Below are positions 1 through 6,437 of a stretch of 33,827 bases of DNA, in pieces. Position numbers and translations under genes: made by a program. The DNA lies in the NCBI GenBank assembly GCA_028280945.1, contig JANQKV010000032.1, positions 1 through 33,827 on the forward strand. The letters are read 5' to 3'. Position 1 is the stretch's first letter. Every line of letters begins with the position of its first letter. A model generated the notes under the pieces. It was given only the letters and a program-made list of their open reading frames with translations. It had not been told where the DNA came from and searched no databases. This DNA is from Opitutaceae bacterium (GTDB taxonomy: Bacteria; Verrucomicrobiota; Verrucomicrobiia; Opitutales; Opitutaceae).

Positions 1-1
1 C

Positions 2-1000
2 GACAGCGGGGTATCGATCACCTACGCAGTGGATCCCAATGCCGCGCTCAGCCGCACCCTGGTGCGCAACCGAGGGGGTACGGTGACCTATTACGTCTAT
101 GGTTTGGGACTGCTCTACGAAGAGACGGGTGCGAGCACGAACACCTACCACTACGACCACATGGGTAGCACGATTGCGCTGACCAATGATGATGGGACCA
201 CGGTCAGCGACCGGATACAGTATTCATCGTTTGGGCAGATTGTGGGTCGGACGGGCACGCATACGACGCCGTTCCTCTACCACGGGGAGGCCGGGGTGAA
301 GACCGATGGCTCGGGGCTCAACTATATGCGGGCTCGCTTCTATCATGCCCGCCTAATGCGTTTCCTGAACGCCGATCCTATCGGATTTGCTGGCGGCTAT
401 AATTGGTACGCTGCGTTTGGAAGTAATCCCATGAGTCGGTTCGATCCGTGGGGGCTTAAGGATACCTCTAGTGCCGACGTTTACACTATGGAGCCATTCA
501 CAGTTAGAGCAAATGGAGGCGATGAACGGGATGGGCGAAGAAATCTTGAAATTATTCACTACAACAATCCTGAATATTCGCTAATTACTGATGGCATCAG
601 GGTTCAAATGGTAATAAATATTGATTATCATGGAGAGCCTCCCAGCGATGTAATAATGAAATTTAACCAGGGAATCGAAGATTGGTGGACTGGTAAATTT
701 GGGAAATATGTAGTCAAAACTATCATTAATAATGACCCAAACAGAAGAGGCTTTTATGTCTTGGTTGTGCCCGGATCAGGACGCTCAAATATGAATCTTT
801 GGTTCGCCGATGATGATGGTTGGACTGCAGCACACGAAATGGGTCACCACCTAGGTCTTCCCGATGGCTATCACGTATTCACCGGAGAAGTCTTCGACGG
901 GCAGGGTGATAGAATAATGGAGGCCCGCGATATGCCCCCTAGCGAAAGCGAAGTTGAAAATGTGATAAACCAAGCAAGACTAAGGGCAGGAAGGAGATAA
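2..1000 (+). CDS. RHS-repeat protein, C-terminal part with metallopeptidase-like toxin tip (5' partial)
   Basis: The frame is open to the left edge, so only the end of a large RHS/YD-repeat protein is seen. The last part of the RHS core is classic: YDHMGS, then YHGE, then MRARFYH, and the closing block RFLNADPIGFAGGYNWY ending in DPWGL near base 457. After this the sequence changes to an AT-rich tip of about 180 residues. The tip contains HEMGHHLGLPD (bases 833-865), an HExxHxxGxxD zinc-binding pattern like that of snapalysin-type metzincins, followed by a possible Met-turn (RIM) some 25 residues later. In polymorphic toxin systems the core forms a shell and the variable tip is the effector, so a secreted zinc-protease toxin is inferred. 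The small secreted protein 7 bases downstream is the likely immunity partner. RHS identity is near certain; the toxin role is inference. Confidence 0.9.
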   Translation, partial: DSGVSITYAVDPNAALSRTLVRNRGGTVTYYVYGLGLLYEETGASTNTYHYDHMGSTIALTNDDGTTVSDRIQYSSFGQIVGRTGTHTTPFLYHGEAGVKTDGSGLNYMRARFYHARLMRFLNADPIGFAGGYNWYAAFGSNPMSRFDPWGLKDTSSADVYTMEPFTVRANGGDERDGRRNLEIIHYNNPEYSLITDGIRVQMVINIDYHGEPPSDVIMKFNQGIEDWWTGKFGKYVVKTIINNDPNRRGFYVLVVPGSGRSNMNLWFADDDGWTAAHEMGHHLGLPDGYHVFTGEVFDGQGDRIMEARDMPPSESEVENVINQARLRAGRR

Positions 1001-1006
1001 TTCTAA

Positions 1007-1459
1007 ATGAGAGTACTTTTTGTAATATTGCTGACATTATCAATCAAGTTGTCCTCTTGGGCTACTGCTCCCGAAAAATGGACGAAACTTGCAGCGGCTG
1101 ATTCGGTTGAGCTTTTAGTGCCTTCACATTATACTTTAAATGAAAAGAGTCCTTTGGATGACTTCACGTTTGTGCAAATTCTGGATGGAGAATTAGTAAT
1201 ATTCTCATTTTATATTGGCGATCACCCGTCATTCCCGAGTGAAGCCTCTACACCGACTACCCAATCCAAAACCGCAAATGGTTATCTCAAGCACAGCGCT
1301 TTGGGGGCACCTGATACATCTATCCTTAAGGAAATGTTAATAGAACTTGGTGAAAAATCACCGAAGTATGCGCATTTCGGAATTCGAAAAGAGATGGCAA
1401 GCCGACTTGAGATTATGGAGACTATTGTAGATAGCATCAGAGTGTTGAACTCTGACTAA
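1007..1459 (+). CDS. Small exported protein, candidate immunity protein for the RHS tip
   Basis: A 150-residue protein I do not recognise as a family. Residues 1-21 form a signal peptide (hydrophobic stretch LFVILLTLSIKL, likely cleavage after ATA). The rest is soluble and mixed, with no cysteine pair or catalytic motif seen. The start is supported by AAGGAG at 991-996, ten bases upstream and lying inside the end of the RHS gene, whose stop is at 998-1000; the two genes are therefore probably cotranslated. Base composition is AT-rich like the toxin tip and unlike the RHS core. Position and size match the immunity genes that follow polymorphic toxin tips. A signal peptide would place protection outside the cytoplasm, consistent with an extracytoplasmic protease target. 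The immunity role is inferred only from context. Confidence 0.75.
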   Translation: MRVLFVILLTLSIKLSSWATAPEKWTKLAAADSVELLVPSHYTLNEKSPLDDFTFVQILDGELVIFSFYIGDHPSFPSEASTPTTQSKTANGYLKHSALGAPDTSILKEMLIELGEKSPKYAHFGIRKEMASRLEIMETIVDSIRVLNSD

Positions 1460-1603
1460 ATGACGATTAACATAACGCCAATACAATGGACGCCGCATGG
1501 TCACTAGCCCAGTAATGATTCACGGGCAACAGAGAGCAACAGAAGGGGTCATTCCGTAAATCTTTGAATTGCTCCATTGATGGTAATATGGCATGCAGAC
1601 CTC
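1460..1603. other. Gap between candidate immunity gene and RAYT
   Basis: This short stretch holds the first REP-like copy (1543-1569) and otherwise no gene. The transposase frame is open further upstream to an ATG at 1577, but MPRSLRLERK at 1604 is the usual beginning of RAYT proteins, so the later start is preferred. No clear Shine-Dalgarno or promoter was seen. Confidence 0.5.
1543..1569 (+). repeat. REP-like repeat, copy 1 (left of RAYT)
   Basis: Contains GGGGTCATTCCGTAA followed by ATCTTTGAAT. It is the inverse of the sequence at 2582-2610 with one mismatch over about 27 bases, so it acts as the left member of an inverted pair around the transposase gene. Confidence 0.85.
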
Positions 1604-2602
1604 ATGCCCCGGAGTTTGCGCTTGGAACGTAAGGATGGTGTTTACCACATCATAAATCGCGGAAACTACCGTCAGGACTTGTTCGTGGATGCAGGGACGC
1701 ATCAGGCCTTCGAAACTTGTCTCTTTGAAGCATGCGAAAAATGTTCCTGGGTATTGGAGGGCTTTTGTGTGATGACCAACCATTTCCATTTGGTCGTGCG
1801 CACGCCCACCGGAAACCTGATCTATGGGATGAAGTGGCTGCAATCGACCTTTGCCAACCGCTACCACCGCTTTCGGAAAGTAACTGGCAAGCTGTTCCAA
1901 GGCCGATACAAGAGCCTGATCGTCGAGGAATCGACTTACCTTGGCGGGTTGTTGCACTATGTGCACCTCAATCCCGTGCGGGCGGGGATCTGCTTGGTGG
2001 CGGAATTAAAGGATTACCGCTGGTCAAGTTACTGGTATCTTGATCAACCGCGTCGTCGGCCGAGTTTCCTGAACCTGAAAAACACGCTGGAATCCGCCGG
2101 AGGACTAAAAGATACGCCTCGTGGTCGTCGGAGTTATGCCGACTACCTGACCTGGCTCTCAACAGATGATGCCGCGCAAAAAGAACTGGCCTTTGGAAAA
2201 ATGACCCGAGGTTGGGCCCTGGGCACAGCGGAGTTTAAGCAACGGGTCCTGAAGGGGGGAGTGGCCGGGAGAGAATCCGCCGGAGGGGACATTCCAGAGC
2301 ACTTTGAGGGACGCGACTTGCAAGAGGTCAATGAGTTGATCTGGCGGCGTTGTTTGGAGCGGGCCCTATCGAGGATGGGAAAGTCCGGTTCCGAGATCAT
2401 GGATTCCCCCAAATCAGTGGAGTGGAAAATCATGATTGCAGCTGCGCTGAGGCGTCGCACCAGTGCCACGAACGTGTGGATTGCCCGAGAGTTGAATATG
2501 GGAGTAGCGCAGTCAGTCAGCTTGCATGTGGGCAGATTCAGAGCCGCCGGAGGAGAATCCAAGAATGTGTTTCAGGAGCTTATTCAAAGAATTACGGAAT
2601 GA
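1604..2602 (+). CDS. REP-associated tyrosine transposase (RAYT, Y1_Tnp family)
   Basis: A 332-residue member of the IS200/IS605-like Y1 transposases. It shows the N-terminal MPRSLRLERKDGVYHIINRG, the HUH metal-binding motif TNHFHLVV (His60 and His62), and YVHLNPVRAG, where Tyr119 is the expected nucleophile. Residues after about 130 form the extended C-terminus common in RAYTs, including a DnaA-domain-IV-like helix-turn-helix around ALRRRTSATNVWIARELNM. RAYTs nick and join single-stranded REP hairpins and are usually single-copy domesticated genes. The stop codon (2600-2602) lies inside a REP-like copy, and an inverted copy lies upstream. All catalytic residues appear intact, so the protein may be active. 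It sits exactly between two RHS C-terminal cassettes. Confidence 0.92.
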   Translation: MPRSLRLERKDGVYHIINRGNYRQDLFVDAGTHQAFETCLFEACEKCSWVLEGFCVMTNHFHLVVRTPTGNLIYGMKWLQSTFANRYHRFRKVTGKLFQGRYKSLIVEESTYLGGLLHYVHLNPVRAGICLVAELKDYRWSSYWYLDQPRRRPSFLNLKNTLESAGGLKDTPRGRRSYADYLTWLSTDDAAQKELAFGKMTRGWALGTAEFKQRVLKGGVAGRESAGGDIPEHFEGRDLQEVNELIWRRCLERALSRMGKSGSEIMDSPKSVEWKIMIAAALRRRTSATNVWIARELNMGVAQSVSLHVGRFRAAGGESKNVFQELIQRITE

Positions 2603-2610
2603 CCCCTTTT
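2582..2610 (-). repeat. REP-like repeat, copy 2
   Basis: CAAAGAATTACGGAATGACC is the reverse complement of the 1543 copy. It overlaps the last codons and stop of the RAYT gene. Together with copy 3 it forms an exact tandem duplication with a 33-base period. Confidence 0.88.
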
Positions 2611-2617
2611 GCCCCCG

Positions 2618-2650
2618 CAAAGAATTACGGAATGACCCCTTTTGCCCCCC
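2618..2650 (-). repeat. REP-like repeat, copy 3 (tandem 33-base unit)
   Basis: Bases 2585-2617 and 2618-2650 are a direct repeat differing only in the last base. The second unit ends one base before the RHS-core homology restarts at 2652, so the repeat marks the recombination boundary. The 33-base period keeps the downstream reading frame unchanged. Confidence 0.88.
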
Positions 2651-2651
2651 C

Positions 2652-3449
2652 CTGACCAATGATGACGGTGTAACTGTTAGCGACCAGGTGCAGTATTCGT
2701 CATTTGGGCGAATCGTGGGTAGAACCGGCTCCAGTGACACTCCCTTCCTCTACCACGGCGAGACCGGGGTAAAAAAGGACAGCAGTGGACTGTATCACAT
2801 GCGTGCTCGCTTTTATCATCCACGTTTGATGCGGTTCCTCAACGCCGATCCGATTGGCTTTGCGGGGGGCTACAATTGGTACTCAGCGTTTGAAAACAAT
2901 CCACTAAAGTATGTAGATCCAAATGGACTCAGAGTTGAGTTTGCGCCAGGGCAAACCCGAAGCCAAATCAATAGCATATTGGACTTGAATCGAGCCACAA
3001 TGGCAGGATCAGAAACGCATGCTTCAAATTGGATGCAGCTAGTGAATTCCGAGCACACTTATTATGTAGCGGCGGTTACTCAGACTAATTTAATGGGAAA
3101 CTCTGGTCAATTTAATCATTATAGCAGAACTCTTATAATTGATCCAAGTTTGCATATGATTGTGAAATCTACTAATGAGCCTCTTACCACCGAAGAAATT
3201 TGGGGACATGAGGTATCACATGCTGCCCAGTTCGACCGCAGTCCCGATCAGTTTTTGAGAGACTTTGCTACAGCGGTATGGCAAACGGTGCTCCACACCG
3301 GCAAACGTCGATCCGTAAGACGAGAGGAAGTGCGAGCTACTGAGGAAGAAAACCAGATTTCAGCTGAGCTAGGCCGGAAAGGCAGGAAAAATTATTTCGA
3401 CATTGACGGCTCGAATCCTGTTTTGCGCTCAAATAAACCCGGAAAATAA
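2652..3449 (+). pseudogene. Displaced RHS C-terminal cassette (truncated core plus second HExxH tip)
   Basis: From LTNDDG to DPNGL (2652-2930) this matches the end of the first RHS core (179-457) over 93 residues with no gap and about 72 identities by eye. The rest of the RHS protein is missing upstream, replaced by the REP repeats. The new tip (2931-3449, 172 residues) is unrelated in sequence to the first and is AT-rich. It carries HEVSH (3207-3221) inside EEIWGHEVSHAAQFD, another zinc-protease-like signature. There is no clear start: the frame is open back through both REP units to an ATG at 2526 inside the transposase gene, but no ribosome site supports it. It is most likely a silent 'orphan' tip, as seen in RHS loci, that could be moved onto the main gene by homologous recombination across the shared core. 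Not a decayed gene in the usual sense, since the tip itself is intact. Confidence 0.8.
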
Positions 3450-3464
3450 ATTATTAAAATCGAA

Positions 3465-3965
3465 ATGCAGTACTTCCCCTCCAAACTTATTGTATTACTC
3501 GTCGTATTATTGTCCCCTTTAAGTGGCGAGGAATCATCGAACAAGCAACTAGAAGTTCTAATCCAGTCCGTTGAAAGCCATCCGATACGTAGTGTTAGGC
3601 TAAGTGTCTGTTATGAGTATCCCCGCACAAAAACGCATGGCGCGGCACCGCCCGAATCAATAAAGTGGTTTTTTGACCGAAGGTTGACTTTTTCATCTGA
3701 ATACTCCCACAAACTACTGCGAGAGCTTCAGTCAAATATGGAAGTTACTCCGGTTAAGATAGAGTCTTCACCACGTGGGGAATGGAATTTGGCATTAATT
3801 TTTCAAGGAGTGTGGCAACAATCAGTCATCGAAATATACTTCGACGAAACGCTTAGTATAATGCGCCTCGAAAATAAGGATTATGCTCTTTCAGAGAGTT
3901 TTAAAGTTTGGATCAAAGAGGAGATTATCGAACCATTTAATAATCTTCCCCGTGTGCGTCAGTAA
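3465..3965 (+). CDS. Small exported protein, candidate immunity protein for the second tip
   Basis: A 166-residue protein of no family I recognise. Residues 1-21 are a signal peptide (LIVLLVVLLSPLSG), after which a soluble domain begins with EESSNKQLE. It starts 15 bases after the second tip ends and is AT-rich like it. It does not resemble the 150-residue protein at 1007, as expected if each protects against a different tip. No strong ribosome site is visible. That both neighbours carry export signals suggests both tips act in the envelope or outside the cell. The immunity role is inferred from position only. Confidence 0.7.
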   Translation: MQYFPSKLIVLLVVLLSPLSGEESSNKQLEVLIQSVESHPIRSVRLSVCYEYPRTKTHGAAPPESIKWFFDRRLTFSSEYSHKLLRELQSNMEVTPVKIESSPRGEWNLALIFQGVWQQSVIEIYFDETLSIMRLENKDYALSESFKVWIKEEIIEPFNNLPRVRQ

Positions 3966-4242
3966 GAGCCCGTGTAATCTACCCCGATTAACAGGAGAGT
4001 CACAATCGGACTCTTGGCTTTAGTGAAGTTGCTCAATCAACTTACTCCGAAATCTTTGTGTGACGACTGAAGTTTTGAGAGAGATACGACATCAACTCCG
4101 ACCAACTGGAAACATACGACATTTCATGGGTTCCAAAACCACCAAATCACCGGCATTTGCTCTCAGTTATGCGACGTTTGGATAGTTCCGTACTACGACA
4201 TTACTAACGTATTTTCCCATTTGGCCAATTGATGGGAAAGGC
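3966..4242. other. AT-rich gap after second cassette
   Basis: No gene is seen. The 8-mer TACGACAT occurs three times (near 4085, 4112 and 4192), and an inverted repeat lies at 4213-4239 just before REP copy 4. It may be the tail of the transferred cassette. Confidence 0.5.
4213..4239. repeat. Inverted repeat next to REP copy 4
   Basis: TTTCCCAT (4213-4220) pairs perfectly with ATGGGAAA (4232-4239). The 11-base loop itself contains TTGG/CCAA. There is no following T-run, so it is not called a terminator. Confidence 0.55.
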
Positions 4243-4270
4243 AAAAGGGTCATTCCGTAAATCTTTGAAT
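4243..4270 (+). repeat. REP-like repeat, copy 4 (right of second cassette)
   Basis: AAAAGGGTCATTCCGTAA followed by ATCTTTGAAT, the same as copy 1 apart from one G fewer in the G-run. It has the orientation of copy 1 and is opposite to copies 2 and 3, so the second cassette is bracketed by inverted copies. Confidence 0.85.
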
Positions 4271-4482
4271 CGCCCCATAATAGCGGCAACCAATAGCAAC
4301 GAGTGTGCCCGGCGTTGGCGGATGCAATTTCTTGTTAACGCTCAACCGAGCTTCTCAGCGACAGAGGGTCACATGCCAAAACGGGTCAGGCTTTGTAGTT
4401 AATCCAGTCTGCTCCAACTCCAACGCGTAACCCCGCCCCTGCGGCACATCGCCTGCCAGCCCTTCGGCAAGCTCAGGACTGA
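4271..4482. other. Gap with no gene
   Basis: No coding region is supported. It includes CCCTTCGGCAAGCTCAGGAC at 4460-4479, which resembles a dispersed short repeat known from many genomes but occurs only once here. The remainder shows nothing identifiable. Confidence 0.4.
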
Positions 4483-4683
4483 TCACGCGATCTGCGCGTT
4501 CCCTCCGCTCCTGAAGGTTGCCTCCAGTCCACGAGGGTGCAGCCCCACTGGCGGCGGCCTGTGGCGCCTACGCGCCACGAAGGCAGGGCTCCCGTAAGAC
4601 CCGCCCAGCCCGCTTGAAACCAGATGGCCTGTCAGTTCCGGCCCGAGCTGCCGGGGCAGGCACTCGTCGAGAATCACGCGCAT
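4483..4683 (-). pseudogene. Truncated DUF5615 (PIN-like) toxin gene
   Basis: Only the first 24 or so residues, MRVILDECLPRQLGPELTGH and a few more, match the start of DUF5615 proteins, including the early acidic LDEC motif. DUF5615 proteins are PIN-like putative ribonuclease toxins of roughly 110 residues. After about base 4612 the frame runs into palindromic, low-complexity sequence with no family resemblance. The remaining PIN acidic residues are missing, so the product cannot be an active nuclease. The ATG is three bases after the stop of the DUF433 gene, the normal toxin-antitoxin arrangement. Confidence 0.7.
4561..4578. repeat. Perfect inverted repeat inside broken toxin gene
   Basis: GTGGCGC-CTAC-GCGCCAC, seven paired bases, nested within a wider pairing of AGCCC (near 4540) with GGGCT (near 4590). 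It lies in the sequence that replaces the toxin's 3' part and may belong to a small palindromic element that interrupted it. Confidence 0.5.
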
Positions 4684-4686
4684 TGC

Positions 4687-4914
4687 TCAGACTGCGGCAG
4701 CGATCAACTGGGTGCGAGCCTCTTCCAGAAATGCGATCACTTGGGCGCGACTGACCGATGGAAAATCCTCCAGAAAGACGTCAATGGAGTCGCCGGCTTC
4801 CAGGCAATCGGTGAGGTTTTTGACCGGCACACGCGTGCCGGCAAAAACGGGCGTGCCATCCAGGATCTCAGGATCGGAAGTGATGAGCCGCGTCTTTGGG
4901 TGCATAATGCGCAT
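4687..4914 (-). CDS. DUF433 antitoxin-like protein
   Basis: A protein of about 75 residues matching DUF433: ITSDPEILDGTPVFAGTRVPVKNLTDCLEAG, then FLEDFPSVSRAQVIAFLEEA. This small winged-helix-like family is commonly paired with DUF5615 as a VapB-like antitoxin. The start is uncertain: the frame is open to 4959, but family alignment favours the ATG at 4914 or 4905, in a stretch repeating ATGCGCAT. The partner toxin downstream is truncated, so this is probably an orphan antitoxin that may still bind its own promoter or act on related toxins elsewhere. Confidence 0.75.
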   Translation of the reverse strand: MRIMHPKTRLITSDPEILDGTPVFAGTRVPVKNLTDCLEAGDSIDVFLEDFPSVSRAQVIAFLEEARTQLIAAAV

Positions 4915-4959
4915 AATATGCGCATAAAGCATCTCGGGTGCAATGTGCGAAAAACGCAC

Positions 4960-5139
4960 ATCGCGCCTCTTCTTCAGCCGTTGTTATTGAGTCATCCAAC
5001 GCACTGGCGTCGCCATCGACGATGCACTTATCCGAACTCAAATGGGGATGCGACTGCCGCCCATCCGATGGCATGACAAATCCCAAAGGTGGGCCAGGAG
5101 GTCGTGAGATCTGTCCCAAGCTCCTTGGCTACCGAAGTT
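4960..5139. other. Gap between DUF433 and PEP-CTERM genes
   Basis: No supported gene, hairpin terminator or promoter was found. Confidence 0.4.
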
Positions 5140-5952
5140 TCAGAGATGGTGGGTTTTGGGATGTCGCCGGCGACGCAGCCCGGCGGCGACGAGGGCAAGC
5201 AGGCCAAGGCCGGTCGCTGCGGTGGTGGGTTCGGGCACGACGGCATTGATCTGAAACATCTGGAAGGAGTAGGCCTTGTAGTCGTCTGAAATCGGGTTGT
5301 AGACGCTGGCAACCGACACGGTGAAGGTGCCGTCCGCGGCCGGGGCGATGTTGTCCCAGCCGATGACATGACCCGTGATGCTGTTGTAACCGCTGTTGAT
5401 CACAGCGGAACTGCCCGTGATCTCCACTCCGCTGGAGTGGGCATTGCCCGGGGTGTTGCTGGTCCCTTGGATGGTAAACCGGGTCGACCGGCTCGCATCA
5501 CCCACGTAGGCGGAACCTCCCCGGTTGGAGGTGGCGAAAAACTCGTAGGTCCAGTTGGGATTCAGGTTGGAAAACGTGATGACCTGCTCAAAGGGAATGC
5601 TGCTGTCGTCGTAGGATTGAACAAAAGTCGGATTGATCCAATTGCTGCCCATAAACCGGGTATGAGCATCGGTTCCTTCGGCGTAGGAGAGATCAAGGCT
5701 GCTGGATAGATAAGTGACGATATTGGTTTCGGTGAGAGTAACCCTTGCCGCCAAGGTCTCCCCGGTGGCAAAATTTTTCAGGGCGCCCTGATTGTCGTTG
5801 TCCCAGTAGGTGGCGTTCGAGGAAACGCTATAACCGATCCCGTTGAAAGCCGTCCAGGCCACCTGAGCCTGAACCGAAATCAGGCCCAGGACGAGGATCG
5901 CTAGCACAACAACCCCTTTTATGGCCCCGCTAAAATGAAACCCGTTTGGCAA
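5140..5952 (-). CDS. PEP-CTERM sorting-domain exported protein
   Basis: A 270-residue secreted protein. It has an N-terminal signal peptide (hydrophobic AIKGVVVLAILVLGLISV, cleavage after QAQ), a beta-rich Ser/Thr/Asn-rich body of about 200 residues, and a canonical PEP-CTERM tail: VPEPTTAAT, a hydrophobic segment GLGLLALVAAGL and a terminal RRRR cluster. PEP-CTERM proteins are handled by an exosortase and are associated with exopolysaccharide and the outer surface. No exosortase is in the window. The body has no enzyme motif I recognise. The gene is isolated, with gaps on both sides, so it is probably transcribed alone. Confidence 0.9.
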   Translation of the reverse strand: MPNGFHFSGAIKGVVVLAILVLGLISVQAQVAWTAFNGIGYSVSSNATYWDNDNQGALKNFATGETLAARVTLTETNIVTYLSSSLDLSYAEGTDAHTRFMGSNWINPTFVQSYDDSSIPFEQVITFSNLNPNWTYEFFATSNRGGSAYVGDASRSTRFTIQGTSNTPGNAHSSGVEITGSSAVINSGYNSITGHVIGWDNIAPAADGTFTVSVASVYNPISDDYKAYSFQMFQINAVVPEPTTAATGLGLLALVAAGLRRRRHPKTHHL

Positions 5953-6437
5953 GTGGAAATCTCCCTCCCATAATCAGTTTGTTTGACCCGCTTGGGTGGT
6001 CCTCAAGGGGAGGCGCCCATGGCGGCCCTCCGCGAGGTTGTTGGTCTCCAATCCACCCGGCCTTTGCCAACTCCACATGCCTTGGAGAGCGCCCGCCGAA
6101 AGGTATTGGGGCTATTCACATCGTTCATGGCACCCAAGAAATATTAAGATCAGGCACCTTACACCGGACAAAGTTAAGAATGGATTAAGCAATCTGTCCG
6201 GGGCGTAGAACGGCCCCAAAGAGTGGGGCATTGTCTGAATATGGACGCCCCTCGAGGCATCGCGAAATGCCGCCCCGGCGGTCATGGCACTGCTTGTTAA
6301 AAAGTAGTGAACTTGTGGATCTCCCAAAGAGCGGTCCGGGGACAATAGCAGACAAATGATTCGCAACGAATGCGGGAGGTTGGGTCTGGTCGCAGGGCGG
6401 TGACTTCACACCATGATAAGCTTAGTCTGGTCTCGCT
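5953..6437. other. 485-base divergent gap
   Basis: No credible gene on either strand. Two short hairpins are visible: GCCCC-AAAGAGT-GGGGC near 6212-6228 and GGCAT-CGCGAA-ATGCC near 6257-6272, neither followed by a T-run. It must hold the promoters of the PEP-CTERM gene (leftward) and the radical SAM gene (rightward), but I could not place them confidently. Confidence 0.4.

Noticed and set aside
4300-4345. Possible integron attC-like site (GGCGTT ... GTTAACGC)
   Set aside because: The half-sites do not pair in the attC arrangement, and no integrase or cassette array is present.
4460-4479. Possible dispersed repeat CCTTCGGCAAGCTCAGG
   Set aside because: Only one copy occurs in the window, so repeat status rests on memory of other genomes.
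6112-6409. Minus-strand frames in the gap before the radical SAM gene
   Set aside because: Short, with no ribosome site and no protein-like pattern.
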